Positions 18,710 through 28,148 of a stretch of 64,000 bases of DNA are shown one piece after another. The stretch lies in NCBI GenBank assembly GCA_018644665.1, contig JABGQA010000088.1:1-64000 (forward strand), in the 5' to 3' direction. Positions within the stretch are counted from its first letter, which is position 1; each line of letters starts with the position of its first letter. The translations under genes and the position numbers were made by a program. Origin of the DNA: Candidatus Poribacteria bacterium (lineage in GTDB: Bacteria; Poribacteria; WGA-4E; GCA-2687025). The notes below the pieces were generated by a model. The model had not been told where the DNA came from. It was given only the letters and a program-made list of their open reading frames with translations, and searched no databases.

Positions 18710-21700
18710 CTACGCAAGCAGCGACTCCAGCAACTCGCGCGCCCGAAGCACCACAGGCGTTCCTTCTCCCTCGGTGATCTCGCCGCAGACGGGCCCCATG
18801 ATGTCGCGCGCCTCCTCCGACCTCCCCTGGCTCCGTAGGAATGTACCCAGGCTCGTCGCCGCGCGGAGTTCCATGAACTTCGCCTGTTGTTCCCGCGCGA
18901 TCTCGATCCCGGCGCGGAAGCTGCGTTCCGCAGCGGCGTGGTCCGGGTCGGGCGACCTGTAGAGGACTTCGCCCCGGACGCGGCATAGCTCGTGGGCGCA
19001 TACCCGCTCGCCGGTGCGGTCGACGCGCTTCTGGGCATCGTCCAGGGACGCTGCGGCTAGCGCGTATTCGTGGAGTTCCACCTGCCCCTCGGCCATGAGG
19101 GTGAGGGCGTATGGCATGAGGTTGTCAGTGCCTGCCCGTGCGAAGAGATCGAGCGCTACCGTCATCTCGTCCACCCCGGCCCTCGGGTCGCCCTGTAGCG
19201 CGACGGCCCACCCGTGCAAGATAGTCCCAGCCGCCAGCCAGTAGGGCATGTATTGCTCCCGCGCCTGCACGATGAGTTCCTCCGCCACCTCTCTTACGCC
19301 AGCCAGGTCGCCACACAACTGCAGCACATACGCTCTGAAGGCCAACGCGAAGGCCCCTGTCAACGGGTGGTCGAGCGCGTGCGGCGACGACAGAGCGCGT
19401 CCACTACGCTCCAGCCCCTCCTCGGGGAAGCCGAGGATCGTCTTCGCAACGGCCGAGAATCCCAGACACATGACCTGCGGGTCGCCCCCATAGTGCAAGG
19501 CGTGGGAACGATGCGTCCCGGCGTCATACGACGCGATCGCGGAATCGAAGTGCGCCACCGCGAGTTGCTGCTTGCCCACGCTCCACAGGACATGACCCAT
19601 GGCGCGATGCGCCTCCATTTGCAGCCCCACGTCGTCAGTCCCGTTCGCCAGCGACAGTAGCTTCTCCCCGAGGCCCTCCGCCGTCGCGTGCTCGCCCCGC
19701 GTAGTGTAGTACCGGCATATACCGTGGAGGGCCGGAAAGAACCGGAGTGGGTCATCGACCACACTGACGAGTTCTCGAGCCCGTTCGTAGGCCGATCCGA
19801 CCTCAGGCGCCGCGTACCCCTTGGCAGCGATGTGCGCCACCGCTAAGAGGGACAGGACGCTGAGCTCACGTTCGTCTCGCCCGTCAATAGCGGCCCCGTC
19901 GCTGAGGAGGTCGAGAGCCGCAGTCAATTGAGCGGCGGCCTCCACGTTCGCCGACCGATGGATAGACAGTTCACCCGCGCGGGCCCACCAGTCGACGGCA
20001 TCCGAGATCGCCCCCGCCTCCGTGAAGTGCTGCGCCAGCAACTCCGGCTGATTCTCCAACACATCCGGGAACTGCGCGGCGAGCAACTCCGCGGCGCGAA
20101 GGTGGTACTCCTGTCGCCGGGTGCGCAGCAGCGACTCGTACGCGGCATCCCGGATGAGGGCGTGCCGGAAGATGTAAGTCGACCTTGGCGGCAGACCACG
20201 TTGATGCAGCAACTCTTCGGCGACCAGCTTGTCCAGCGCGTCGCGTAGGGCCCTCTCCTGATCCCCGATGAACGCCTCGAGGAGTTCGTAGCCGAACTCC
20301 CGACCGAGCACCGCCGCGACCTGAGCGAGTTCCTTGCCCTCGTCGAGACGGTCGAGGCGCGCCATGAGCGAGTCGTGCAGGGTCGCAGGAATCGCTGGCA
20401 CGCGCGGACCTGTCCCCCTGGCGCCGTATTCTGACCAGTTCTCGGCCAAACGCGAGTCGCCTGCCATCATGGTGAGCTCTTCGATGAACAGGGGGATTCC
20501 GTCTGCCCGTGCGACGATCTGCTCCACCAGGCTCGTAGGCATCCGCTCGCATGACGAGAGCGATTCCACCATCGTCTTCGCCTCGCTGGGCGGCAGACGT
20601 CCCAAGTGCACCGGCGTGACGTGCGTCCCAACCGGCCAGGACGGTCGGAACGTGGGGCGGTACGTCAGCAGGACGACAAGAGACGACGTGGGCGCCTGGC
20701 GGACTAGCATCCCTAGGAAGTCCAGCGTGGAGGGATCGGCCCAGTGCAGGTCCTCGACGGCCAGCACGACCGGTTGCCGATCCGCCATGCTCAGCAGGAT
20801 CCGAAGCAGCAGTTCACACGCCTCACGTTTCTGCCGCTCCGGCGTGGCGTGGACCTCGCCGACATCGTCGGGGACGACGATCCCGAGAAGCGACGCCACG
20901 AAGGCTTCCTCCTCCGCTCCGCCGTCGTGAGGGCTTGTCGCTGCCCGGAGTCTGTCGAGTTGCTGCGCGCGCGTGTCGTCGGGCCGGAAGCCACACACTT
21001 GACGCCAGACGTTGGCCAGAGGATGGAGCGCGCTGCTCGTGTGGTACGGAGAGCAATTCGACACCAGGTAGAGCGGAGCGTGCGCCTCCACGTGACGCCT
21101 GAACGCCGTCACAAGACGGGACTTGCCCATACCCGCCTCGCCGCTGAGCAAGATGATCTGGCCGGAACCTTCCTGCGCCTGCCGCCAACGGCCACGTATG
21201 AGACTCAGTTCGTCGGCGCGGCCTATGACGGGCGCGGACGTCTCTTCAGACTCCCTGTCCCGCGGTGCGATGCCACCGCGCGCTGAGTGGACGCGATACA
21301 CGCGCATGGGTTCGGCGATGCCCTTCAGCGACTGGCTCCCGAGGTCGTCGCACTCGAATGCCTTGCCGATGAGCCGGAACGTGTCATGGCTCACAAAGAC
21401 ACTATCGGGTTCCGCGATGCCTTGTAGCCGCGCGGCGATATTGGGAGTGTCGCCAACCGCAAGATCGCCGCCATCGTCGCCACCCACGACCACAAGTCCG
21501 GTATGTATGCCGATGCGGGCCTGCAACTGCACATCGGCCAACTCGATGTCGGCATTCAACGGACCTAGGCGCGACATGATCCCGACCGCGGAATGCACCG
21601 CGCGTTCCGCGCTGTCCTCGTGCGCCCGTGGATACCCGAAGTACACGAGAAGTCCGTCACCCAGGTACTGCGCGATCGTACCCTCGTAGCGTTCGATCAC

Positions 21701-22051
21701 ATCGCGTGACGTGTGTTGGTAGCGTCGTAGAAGATCCCTCAGTTCCTCAGGATCGAGACGGTCCGAAAGAGGGGTCGCCCCGACAAGGTCGCAGAACATC
21801 ACGGTCAGTTGCCGACGTTCGGCAACCCCGTTCGCCGTGTCGTCTCGCAACGCGGCCAGGGTTCGCCTTGGGTCGCCTTCGGCAAGGGATACGTCGAGTC
21901 CACCCAACCGCTTGCCGCACACGTGACAGAAGCTCGCGGTCGGGAGCGCCTTGGCGCCACACGAAGGGCAACTCGCGACGAGTTGTGTGCCACACTCCGG
22001 GCAGAACTTCGCGGGAGAAGCTGGTTCGTGACCACAGGCTGGGCATTCCAT
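18710..22051 (-). CDS. zinc-ribbon/guanylate-adenylate cyclase/AAA ATPase/TPR signalling protein
   Basis: A very large protein, about 1113 residues from the ATG at 22051. That start is chosen because the double zinc ribbon (MECPACGHEPASPAKFCPEC, then CPSCG and CHVCG) normally begins such proteins; a GTG 32 codons upstream is also possible. Then follow a class III cyclase domain (RRQLTVMFCDLVGATPLSDR with metal-binding Asp; GDGLLVYFGYP), an AAA/NB-ARC-like ATPase (Walker A SGEAGMGKSRLV; Walker B-like VVLAVEDLHWADP), and a long C-terminal TPR region. This architecture is common in soil and marine bacteria, where it is thought to couple ligand or partner sensing to cAMP production. No obvious effector is next to it. 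The start has no strong Shine-Dalgarno. Confidence 0.87.
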   Translation of the reverse strand: MECPACGHEPASPAKFCPECGTQLVASCPSCGAKALPTASFCHVCGKRLGGLDVSLAEGDPRRTLAALRDDTANGVAERRQLTVMFCDLVGATPLSDRLDPEELRDLLRRYQHTSRDVIERYEGTIAQYLGDGLLVYFGYPRAHEDSAERAVHSAVGIMSRLGPLNADIELADVQLQARIGIHTGLVVVGGDDGGDLAVGDTPNIAARLQGIAEPDSVFVSHDTFRLIGKAFECDDLGSQSLKGIAEPMRVYRVHSARGGIAPRDRESEETSAPVIGRADELSLIRGRWRQAQEGSGQIILLSGEAGMGKSRLVTAFRRHVEAHAPLYLVSNCSPYHTSSALHPLANVWRQVCGFRPDDTRAQQLDRLRAATSPHDGGAEEEAFVASLLGIVVPDDVGEVHATPERQKREACELLLRILLSMADRQPVVLAVEDLHWADPSTLDFLGMLVRQAPTSSLVVLLTYRPTFRPSWPVGTHVTPVHLGRLPPSEAKTMVESLSSCERMPTSLVEQIVARADGIPLFIEELTMMAGDSRLAENWSEYGARGTGPRVPAIPATLHDSLMARLDRLDEGKELAQVAAVLGREFGYELLEAFIGDQERALRDALDKLVAEELLHQRGLPPRSTYIFRHALIRDAAYESLLRTRRQEYHLRAAELLAAQFPDVLENQPELLAQHFTEAGAISDAVDWWARAGELSIHRSANVEAAAQLTAALDLLSDGAAIDGRDERELSVLSLLAVAHIAAKGYAAPEVGSAYERARELVSVVDDPLRFFPALHGICRYYTTRGEHATAEGLGEKLLSLANGTDDVGLQMEAHRAMGHVLWSVGKQQLAVAHFDSAIASYDAGTHRSHALHYGGDPQVMCLGFSAVAKTILGFPEEGLERSGRALSSPHALDHPLTGAFALAFRAYVLQLCGDLAGVREVAEELIVQAREQYMPYWLAAGTILHGWAVALQGDPRAGVDEMTVALDLFARAGTDNLMPYALTLMAEGQVELHEYALAAASLDDAQKRVDRTGERVCAHELCRVRGEVLYRSPDPDHAAAERSFRAGIEIAREQQAKFMELRAATSLGTFLRSQGRSEEARDIMGPVCGEITEGEGTPVVLRARELLESLLA

Positions 22052-22180
22052 GACTGACCCAAACAGCGTGTCGCGCGCATCGCGCGTAGTCTCGTCCGGC
22101 GCGGCGAGTATCCCGGGCCGCAACCTACTCCCCATGACCGGTACCACGACCGACGGAGGCGGCCGCGGACGCGTGCTGCC

Positions 22181-23863
22181 TCAATGCACGGCTACGTCCA
22201 AGCAGACCCCGGACACGGCCTCGGCAGCCCAAACCCACTGGTAGCGCGCGCGGAAAGTCAAACCCACGTACGTGAAGCCAAGAGGGATGGTAGGGGTCTG
22301 CACGCCGATCCCGAGCCTGACGCCATCGCTCTTGGGGGACCCGCGCAGATCCCACGCATAGCCCGCCTCAACTCTCAGGGCCTCGGCCAGGCGCAGTACC
22401 CGAGGAATGCTGCTGTGTAGAAGCGGGAGCTTCACGCCGAAACCAACGCCTGGCGATAGCAGGACACGGCGCGAATCCCCCGACACGCAAGTCACGGACA
22501 GCTCCGCCGAGAGTTGTCGCAGCCCAGCCAGGTCGTTGAGGAGTCCGTACCCGATCCCCACGCAGTAGCCGGCGCCCTGGGAGTTCCTCCGCCGGAGGCT
22601 CCCACCAACGGTGAGGAGCATCCCCAGGTAGCTTGGTGGGTAGTTCCACACCTGGTCATACCGCACCGAGGCAACGTCAGGATGTGTCCGAATCAGTTCG
22701 CCGGCATCGTGGTCGATCAGGATCCGCGGTACCAGCCAGTCGGGAACGGCATCTCGCGCGTATAGCTGATCGACGGCGATGTCCTGTGTGTCCGGGTCGT
22801 GCAGTCCGTCCGCGCGCAACTGCGGATAGTGCATCCGGCGGCGTATCCCGTGGCTATCGGTCTCGGCAGTGCGGATGCTCCATGTTGCGGTCACGGGTGT
22901 CGGTATGAGGAGAAGAGCGGGCATCTTCGCCCGCGCGTAATACTCCCACCCGTCGTGGACACCGAGCCAGGTCTCAGCCACCTCGGCCGCCGTGCGTCCG
23001 GCCGACACGCGGTCTGCCCACTGACGCAGCGAACTGGGAATGGACGGCTCTGCCCGCGCGGTGTGATAAACGAGCAGGAGTTCCCGCATCGACGTCACGC
23101 AGGCCGCCAGAGCGTGGTCGTAGGTCGGCCCGTACCACTGAAGCACGCCGTCACCGAACGCTTGCCACGCGTCACCCGCCGAATCGGCCACGTACATGCC
23201 CACATCTCGGTAGTAGCTGTGGGCCGCCGCGCTGTTGGCGCGGTGCCATCGAGACAGCCGGTTGTGCACCGGTGTCCTCATATGGGAGGACGAGAACGCG
23301 TCGCTCAAGTAACTGAGCGCGGCCGCTTCGTAGGTCAGAGCTACGGTAAAGGCATCCCTGCCGTCCGGTCCCGCCTGCGCGGCGACCTGCGCCCAGCGTA
23401 GGGCGACGAGGTGGTGGAGGAGGTAACTCGTCACAACATTCCCGTGCGACGCGTCGATCTGCCATTCACCGTTCGGCCACGCGTCCCGGCGGGCCCGTTG
23501 CGACGCCTCCCACGTCGCGGCAATCACGGTTGACGGCAATCGCCGCAACTGCTGCTGCACGGTCCGCCCGGGTTCATGGTACCTGTCGCCCGTTTCGTCC
23601 CGCCGCGCGGCAAATGCAGACTCCTCTTCAAATGTGCGCCGGTGGTGGATGGGGTCGGCGATGTCGATCGAGAAGCCGGCGGGCGACGTGAACACCAGCT
23701 CCGGATGGGCGTCGGCCCCAAGTTGCAGGCCGGCGTCAGGGTCGAGCGCGACGATCGCTGCCCGACGGGCGAGCACCGTGTGCTCATCATGATCCCACGC
23801 GTGTACCGCCGTCGCGACACCGACGACCACGAGCAGCGTTGTGTGGAGGACCGTGCCCCTCAT
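22181..23863 (-). CDS. exported zinc-dependent phospholipase-C-like protein with C-terminal barrel-like region
   Basis: A 560-residue protein with signal peptide (LLVVVGVATAVHAWDHDEH); cleavage would place W-D-H near the mature N-terminus, as in Zn-dependent phospholipase C/S1-P1 nucleases, where the terminal Trp binds zinc. Further His/Asp-rich motifs fit the same fold: ASHGNVVTSYLLHHLVALRW and SYLSDAFSSSHMRTPVHN. The last about 130 residues alternate aromatic, glycine and hydrophobic positions (YLGMLLTVGGSLRRR, GAGYCVGIGYGLLNDLAG, GLTFRARYQWVWAAEAV) like outer-membrane beta-strands. Substrate is unknown. Its ATG overlaps the stop of the M19 dipeptidase by 4 bp (ATGA), so the two are translationally coupled. 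Confidence 0.6.
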   Translation of the reverse strand: MRGTVLHTTLLVVVGVATAVHAWDHDEHTVLARRAAIVALDPDAGLQLGADAHPELVFTSPAGFSIDIADPIHHRRTFEEESAFAARRDETGDRYHEPGRTVQQQLRRLPSTVIAATWEASQRARRDAWPNGEWQIDASHGNVVTSYLLHHLVALRWAQVAAQAGPDGRDAFTVALTYEAAALSYLSDAFSSSHMRTPVHNRLSRWHRANSAAAHSYYRDVGMYVADSAGDAWQAFGDGVLQWYGPTYDHALAACVTSMRELLLVYHTARAEPSIPSSLRQWADRVSAGRTAAEVAETWLGVHDGWEYYARAKMPALLLIPTPVTATWSIRTAETDSHGIRRRMHYPQLRADGLHDPDTQDIAVDQLYARDAVPDWLVPRILIDHDAGELIRTHPDVASVRYDQVWNYPPSYLGMLLTVGGSLRRRNSQGAGYCVGIGYGLLNDLAGLRQLSAELSVTCVSGDSRRVLLSPGVGFGVKLPLLHSSIPRVLRLAEALRVEAGYAWDLRGSPKSDGVRLGIGVQTPTIPLGFTYVGLTFRARYQWVWAAEAVSGVCLDVAVH

Positions 23864-25083
23864 GCGAATCCCGTCCGCCAGTTCTCCCGCAGGAATCGGA
23901 TGGCGTTGTTCGCCATGATGTCCTCGACGACTTGCTCGTCCTCGCCGAACTCCTTGAGCAGCCGGCTTCGGAGCCGACCGATCTGCGAAAGCCGGTTCAT
24001 CTCCGCGGATCTGCCGATGTATCCCGAGTAGTCGGATCCTATGGCCACGCTTCGGTGGCTTCCACAGATCTTGGCGACGTACCGCACCATCCTCACGGCA
24101 TCGCGTAACGAGCCGTGGCGTTTGGCGAGGGTCACGTCGGCGTAGTTGGCGAGCAGATAGGGATCCAAGATCACGCCGATGAGCCCGCCGCGCTGAGCGA
24201 TTTCCTGCATGTGGTCGTCGTAGAGCCCGTACGCGTGATCGGCCAATGTGCGCGCGGCGGAGTGCGACGCGACTATGGGTTTGTGCGCACAGTCGAGGAC
24301 GTCTCGCACCGCTGTTGCCGACGCGTGGGTGATGTCGACGATCATCCCCAGCTCTTCCATGCGCCGCACGACTTCCTTACCGAAGGCGCTTGCGCCCTGG
24401 GCGGGCCACGGGCTGCTGCCGTCTGGGAAGAACGGGTACGCATTGGCTGCGGTGGCGATCCCCTTGTTGAAGAAGTGCGTGATGGTCATGCTCGCCGCGC
24501 CTCGGCGTGCGAGGGACCCAAGCACCTCGAGGTCTCCACCGAGAGCGTGGCCGCCCTCGATCGTATGTACGACCGCGATGCGGAAGTCTGGGTCGCCCTT
24601 GCGGACACGGAGTAGGTCGGCCAGCTGCACGTGGTTCTTGGCCAGCGTGGCGTACGGCGCCGCGGGCCCCGCGAGTTCCTGTTCGAGCAGGTCCATCATG
24701 AGCATCGTACTGCTTGGCGCACGAGGGTTGGGGTCGGTCGGCATCGAAAGCCATTCGTCGCCCAGGTTGAAGTGGGCGGCACACATCAGATCGACGCCCG
24801 CCTCGTGGCACCGCTGCCAGGACACCTTCGTCGGGTTGAATTCGGTCTCGGCGATCGTGGCAAGAATGGGGTAGCGCACCGCGATTGGGGTCCGCCGCAG
24901 CCAGGCGTTGAGCATCGGGTGGACATGGAGGTCCGCCAACACCCTTCGCGGCGTCTCATTCGTGCTGGGCGTAACCTTAGGGGCGGCACAACTCATGGCG
25001 GACAGGATCGATGCTGAAGAGCACATGGCGGCCGCGCTGCCTAGGGCTGAGCGGAGGAACCCACGGCGTGTGAGCGTGCGCAT
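23860..25083 (-). CDS. membrane dipeptidase, peptidase family M19
   Basis: A 407-residue protein with a twin-arginine signal (TRRGFLRSALGSAAAM) and a Cys near residue 47 that could be lipidated. M19 features: the metal-binding HxH near the start (VLADLHVHPMLNAW), the bridging Glu block (AVVHTIEGGHALGG), MIVDITHASATAVRDVLD with the distal His, IVASHSAARTLADH, and the late SVAIGSDYSGYIG Asp. These enzymes hydrolyse dipeptides, some preferring L-D or D residues. It is the first gene of a two-gene operon with the phospholipase-C-like gene. The length is normal for a bacterial M19 enzyme and all metal ligands seem present. Confidence 0.9.
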   Translation of the reverse strand: MRTLTRRGFLRSALGSAAAMCSSASILSAMSCAAPKVTPSTNETPRRVLADLHVHPMLNAWLRRTPIAVRYPILATIAETEFNPTKVSWQRCHEAGVDLMCAAHFNLGDEWLSMPTDPNPRAPSSTMLMMDLLEQELAGPAAPYATLAKNHVQLADLLRVRKGDPDFRIAVVHTIEGGHALGGDLEVLGSLARRGAASMTITHFFNKGIATAANAYPFFPDGSSPWPAQGASAFGKEVVRRMEELGMIVDITHASATAVRDVLDCAHKPIVASHSAARTLADHAYGLYDDHMQEIAQRGGLIGVILDPYLLANYADVTLAKRHGSLRDAVRMVRYVAKICGSHRSVAIGSDYSGYIGRSAEMNRLSQIGRLRSRLLKEFGEDEQVVEDIMANNAIRFLRENWRTGFA

Positions 25084-25504
25084 CCTCTACTTCCCTCGCG
25101 CTCCGACGACCGCGCGTGTCTGGGGACGACAGGCGCCAACCGTCGGTCAGAACCAACGCCAGCCTCGTCCGCAACCAACCGTAGCCACTCGCGCAGCTTC
25201 GTGCAAACGACGAGACAGCAACCGCTCAGGTGACCTCCGGTGTACGAAGAGTCGGTTTCAGCGGGAGAAGCATGGCTCCGAACCCGACCACACGAGGCCG
25301 CTTGGTCAGGGCCTAAAAGCCTGAGCCCAGTGCAGCGAATCAATCAGCTAGCCAGTGCCCATCATCCAGAACGGACAAGATGCCCCGAACTCAAGACGCT
25401 GCTCTTCGGCGAACCGAGATGGCCGCGACGTACTACCAATGCCATCACCACGGACCCCGGTTCCGACAATCTTGACCATGTCGCACGAACCCGCCCCTAC
25501 CAGA
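25084..25504. other. intergenic, nothing recognised
   Basis: No gene, hairpin or repeat could be supported between the dipeptidase start and the Rep_3 remnant. The upstream control of the dipeptidase operon must lie in the first part. Confidence 0.3.
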
Positions 25505-25696
25505 GCCTTCAGGGATACCCATGAGTTCGCGGAACTTCGCGATGGGAATCGACGGCGTCTCGCCGTCGCCGCTTTCTCGGCGTCGCCAATGCACGCAGAG
25601 CTCGTAGAGGGAGAGGGTGTGCTTCGATGAAAACCGGCTCTGCACCGTGACCGAGATGCGGATGGCTTCCTTGCCCTTGATGACATGTGGCTGCGC
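25505..25696 (-). pseudogene. fragment of Rep_3 family plasmid replication initiator
   Basis: On the minus strand one frame contains about 64 residues, AIRISVTVQSRFSSKHTLSL then YELCVHWRRRE and SIPIAKFRELMGIPEG, that match the first winged-helix of Rep_3 (RepB/RepE-type) initiators: strand, 'SK.A..LYEL', a basic loop, then '(W)I....FRELMG(V)PE'. The frame is open from 25822 to 25445, but the sequence on both sides of this block is not Rep-like, so only a piece of the gene survives. Three direct repeats with iteron-like geometry lie upstream (25876-25983), where an origin is expected for this family. I read this as a relic of an integrated plasmid. Confidence 0.5.
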
Positions 25697-25875
25697 GCGG
25701 GCAGGGCGCTGCCCTCGTCGACTGCTGCTTCGTGCGTCGCCATACGCCGTCGCCCTTCGCATGTGCCTCTGTCGGGTGCATGCCGCGTGTTGTCTACACG
25801 GTCGAGGCCTGTGCGTGGCCATTACCCTTCGGGGGCGTCGACGTTTCCCATCCGTCCGGGACTAGCCACGGAGCC

Positions 25876-25983
25876 TTCCCCAATTCTGTGGGCACGTCGC
25901 AGGCAGGCGTATGCGCGTCTTCCCCAATCGTGTGGGCACGTCGCGGCCAGGCGGTTGCGCGTCTTCCCCAAATCTGTGGGCAC
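25876..25983. repeat. three iteron-like direct repeats, exact 44-bp period
   Basis: A 20-bp core of the form TTCCCCAA(T/A)(T/C)(C/G)TGTGGGCAC occurs at 25876-25895, 25920-25939 and 25964-25983. The starts are exactly 44 bp apart, about four helical turns. The sequence between the first and second pair is also partly conserved (GCGCGTC before each of units two and three). The third unit is followed by unrelated sequence. The cores contain a CCCCA/TGTGGG inverted arrangement. They lie upstream of the Rep_3 fragment. They are not a CRISPR array: the spacers are not unique full-length sequences and there are only three cores. Confidence 0.7.
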
Positions 25984-26428
25984 TCTACAGCGGAAGCCGT
26001 GAGAGGCCTCCGAGCGCGTCTGATTCCGTCACGCAGGTCTGTCCCTTACGCAGACCTGGGGTGGCTGTCGCCGAGGGCGCCCGGCGGGGCATACTGCGGA
26101 AGTCGACCGCTGTCGATCTCCGTACGTCTACTGGTCTGCGTGTAGTCCCTGGCGGACCGCGCACTGTCATCCTGGCGGCCGCTGACGGACGCGTCGAACC
26201 GAACGGAGTCGCGTCTCTGACGCCACTAGACGGGTATCACGGCCCCACTACATATGGGATCGGCGTCCGATCACGAAACAGCGCCGAGCTTGCGCTGAAT
26301 GCCTTCAGATCCGCGGCGCCGGCCACAACATGGGGCATGCCGGACGCGGAATTGGCTAGGAAGGTATGACAGAATGAGGCTTACCAGAAAGCGTCCAAGC
26401 CCAAAGGGGGCTTCAAGAAAGGATCCAC
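25984..26428. other. intergenic, nothing recognised
   Basis: This stretch lies between the iteron-like repeats and the second phytanoyl dioxygenase gene. Open frames here have no motif, signal or ribosome-binding site. It may be the rest of the plasmid relic. Confidence 0.3.
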
Positions 26429-27325
26429 ATGACCATAAGTCCAATCATCTCTGGCGAGCCATTCAGCGAGGGAAAAACGCAGCAGGTTGTTGAGCAGTTC
26501 CATCGCGATGGCTTCGTCCACCTCCCTGACGTGCTGACCTCCGAGGAAGTCACCGCCGTACGCGACAAAACCGACGAACTATTTGCTGACCCGCTCCTTG
26601 CCGAAAGAACGAACCCGGAACTCGCCGACACGAGATACATCCAGTTGGGGAAACATGAAGAATCCGGCGAGGAACTCCCGTTCATCCTGAGGAATACGAT
26701 CGAACTCGATAAGGTCTTTCGGGATATGCTCCTTCGAGAGCCGATTCTCAGTTTGGCTGAATCGATTGTGGGGCAGGACTGTAGGTTCTGCGGTCAGAAC
26801 GTCCTCCGGAACCTTCCTGGTCTGGCAATTGAGCAATGGCACGTTGACGGGCAGGTTCACTTTCCAGTACCCGAGAACGTCCCGCGCCACGATCCACGGA
26901 TTCGGATGCCGGTCATGTGGTTTACCGTCCAGATGGCACTGACCGACATTGAGTCAATCGAGCACGGCCCAACGCAGTACGTTCCCGGAAGTCATCATTC
27001 TGGCCGTAATCCGAACGATCAGGATCACCCGGAGTTTGAAGGTCAGGGGGCCACGTCGGTTTTCTGCAAAGCCGGGGACATCTACCTGCAAGATCCCCAG
27101 TGCTGGCACCGCGGCGCCCCAAACCGATCTGACCGCACGCGCTATATTCTGCAATCGCAGTACGCCGCCCCCTGGGCATTCTGGCGGTTTAGCTTGTGCA
27201 ACCGTGTTCCCGTCCCCGAAAATGCCCTCCAAACCGCCAGCGATCGGCTCCTGAACATACTGGGTCGAAGCCGCCCGAACAGCCCTTGCACGGTTCCGCC
27301 GACCACCTGCGGTCAGGCTGAGTAG
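26429..27325 (+). CDS. phytanoyl-CoA dioxygenase family protein
   Basis: A 298-residue 2-oxoglutarate oxygenase-like protein. The ATG follows GAAAGGA by six bases. The N-terminal helix FHRDGFVHLPDVLTSEEV is the usual PhyH opening. The iron-binding HxD is in IEQWHVDGQVHFPV (about residue 141), the loop THYVPGSHHSGRN-type motif appears as QYVPGSHHSGRNP, and the distal His with its downstream Arg is in CWHRGAPNRSDRTRY (about 230). All three iron ligands and the 2-oxoglutarate Arg are therefore present. The codon usage looks less GC-biased than its neighbours and the gene borders a plasmid relic, so acquisition by transfer is possible. Substrate unknown. Confidence 0.9.
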   Translation: MTISPIISGEPFSEGKTQQVVEQFHRDGFVHLPDVLTSEEVTAVRDKTDELFADPLLAERTNPELADTRYIQLGKHEESGEELPFILRNTIELDKVFRDMLLREPILSLAESIVGQDCRFCGQNVLRNLPGLAIEQWHVDGQVHFPVPENVPRHDPRIRMPVMWFTVQMALTDIESIEHGPTQYVPGSHHSGRNPNDQDHPEFEGQGATSVFCKAGDIYLQDPQCWHRGAPNRSDRTRYILQSQYAAPWAFWRFSLCNRVPVPENALQTASDRLLNILGRSRPNSPCTVPPTTCGQAE

Positions 27326-28148
27326 TTACCCGTTCTGATCAATGAGGCTGTGGGACACGACGTTCTCGTCATCCTACCAGTTGATGCTCCGGGAGGCCCG
27401 GAGTCCCGCATATCCGATAGTCGGTAGACTGCTGGCGCCGACCGGACGGACACATCCGGCGGTAGGGCGGGTTCGCGGGGATTCTACCCGCGTATCTGCG
27501 CGACGATGACAGGAATCACTTCGGACTTGCGCGGAGTCTCCGACAATCGATGATATGGGCCGACAGCAGGTCGCCCGCGAGTATGATGATCTAACAGCTA
27601 CCGGGAAGCGCGGGCGAGGGCGATTATGTCCTGATCGACGGGTGTTGTGGCGCTCCCTGTGCGACGCCGCCGAGGTTGCGCGCGAAGAGCTGCGATCAGG
27701 CGGGGAGCTGTAGGCTGGCGGCCTCGATCGCCTCTTCCAGACTCATCCGTGCTGCGGATTCGGCCGCGGCGTGGACTCCTTGGGGACCCAACTCGGCGAG
27801 CAGTTGGTCCCGGAGTTCGCTCACGCGAGCCTCATGGGGCCGTGTGGGGCGCCAGTTGGCTCGCGGACACGCGTTCCCGACCGGATCCGCCTATCGACGA
27901 ACGCGAGCAGGGGACATGACGTCTCCGCTGATCCGACGAGGCATGACAGCCGCGCGTTGCAGGAACTCCGATGCCTCGCTCGCCACGGTCAATTGCCGGA
28001 CGCGTATTAGCCGTCGCCAGCCGATCGTAGTTAATCCCACCCTCCCACTATTTCGCCCGGCGAACGCTGGATGGGTTACCTTTCGACATGCCCGGCCATG
28101 CCGACGTTCACGCGGGTCCCCCGACGAGACCAACGAAGGCGCGAGAAC
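27326..28148. other. 823-bp intergenic region without a supported gene
   Basis: Several open frames exist, but none shows a conserved motif, compositional signal or ribosome-binding site, and they mostly mirror high-GC composition. One small inverted repeat, CGCGGG (27474-27479) with CCCGCG (27487-27492), has no T-tract. The region may be decayed coding DNA. Confidence 0.35.

Noticed and set aside
25876..25983. CRISPR array from three regular repeats
   Set aside because: Cores are 20 bp with a fixed 44-bp period, only three copies, and partly conserved intervening sequence; no cas genes are near and a Rep_3 fragment is.
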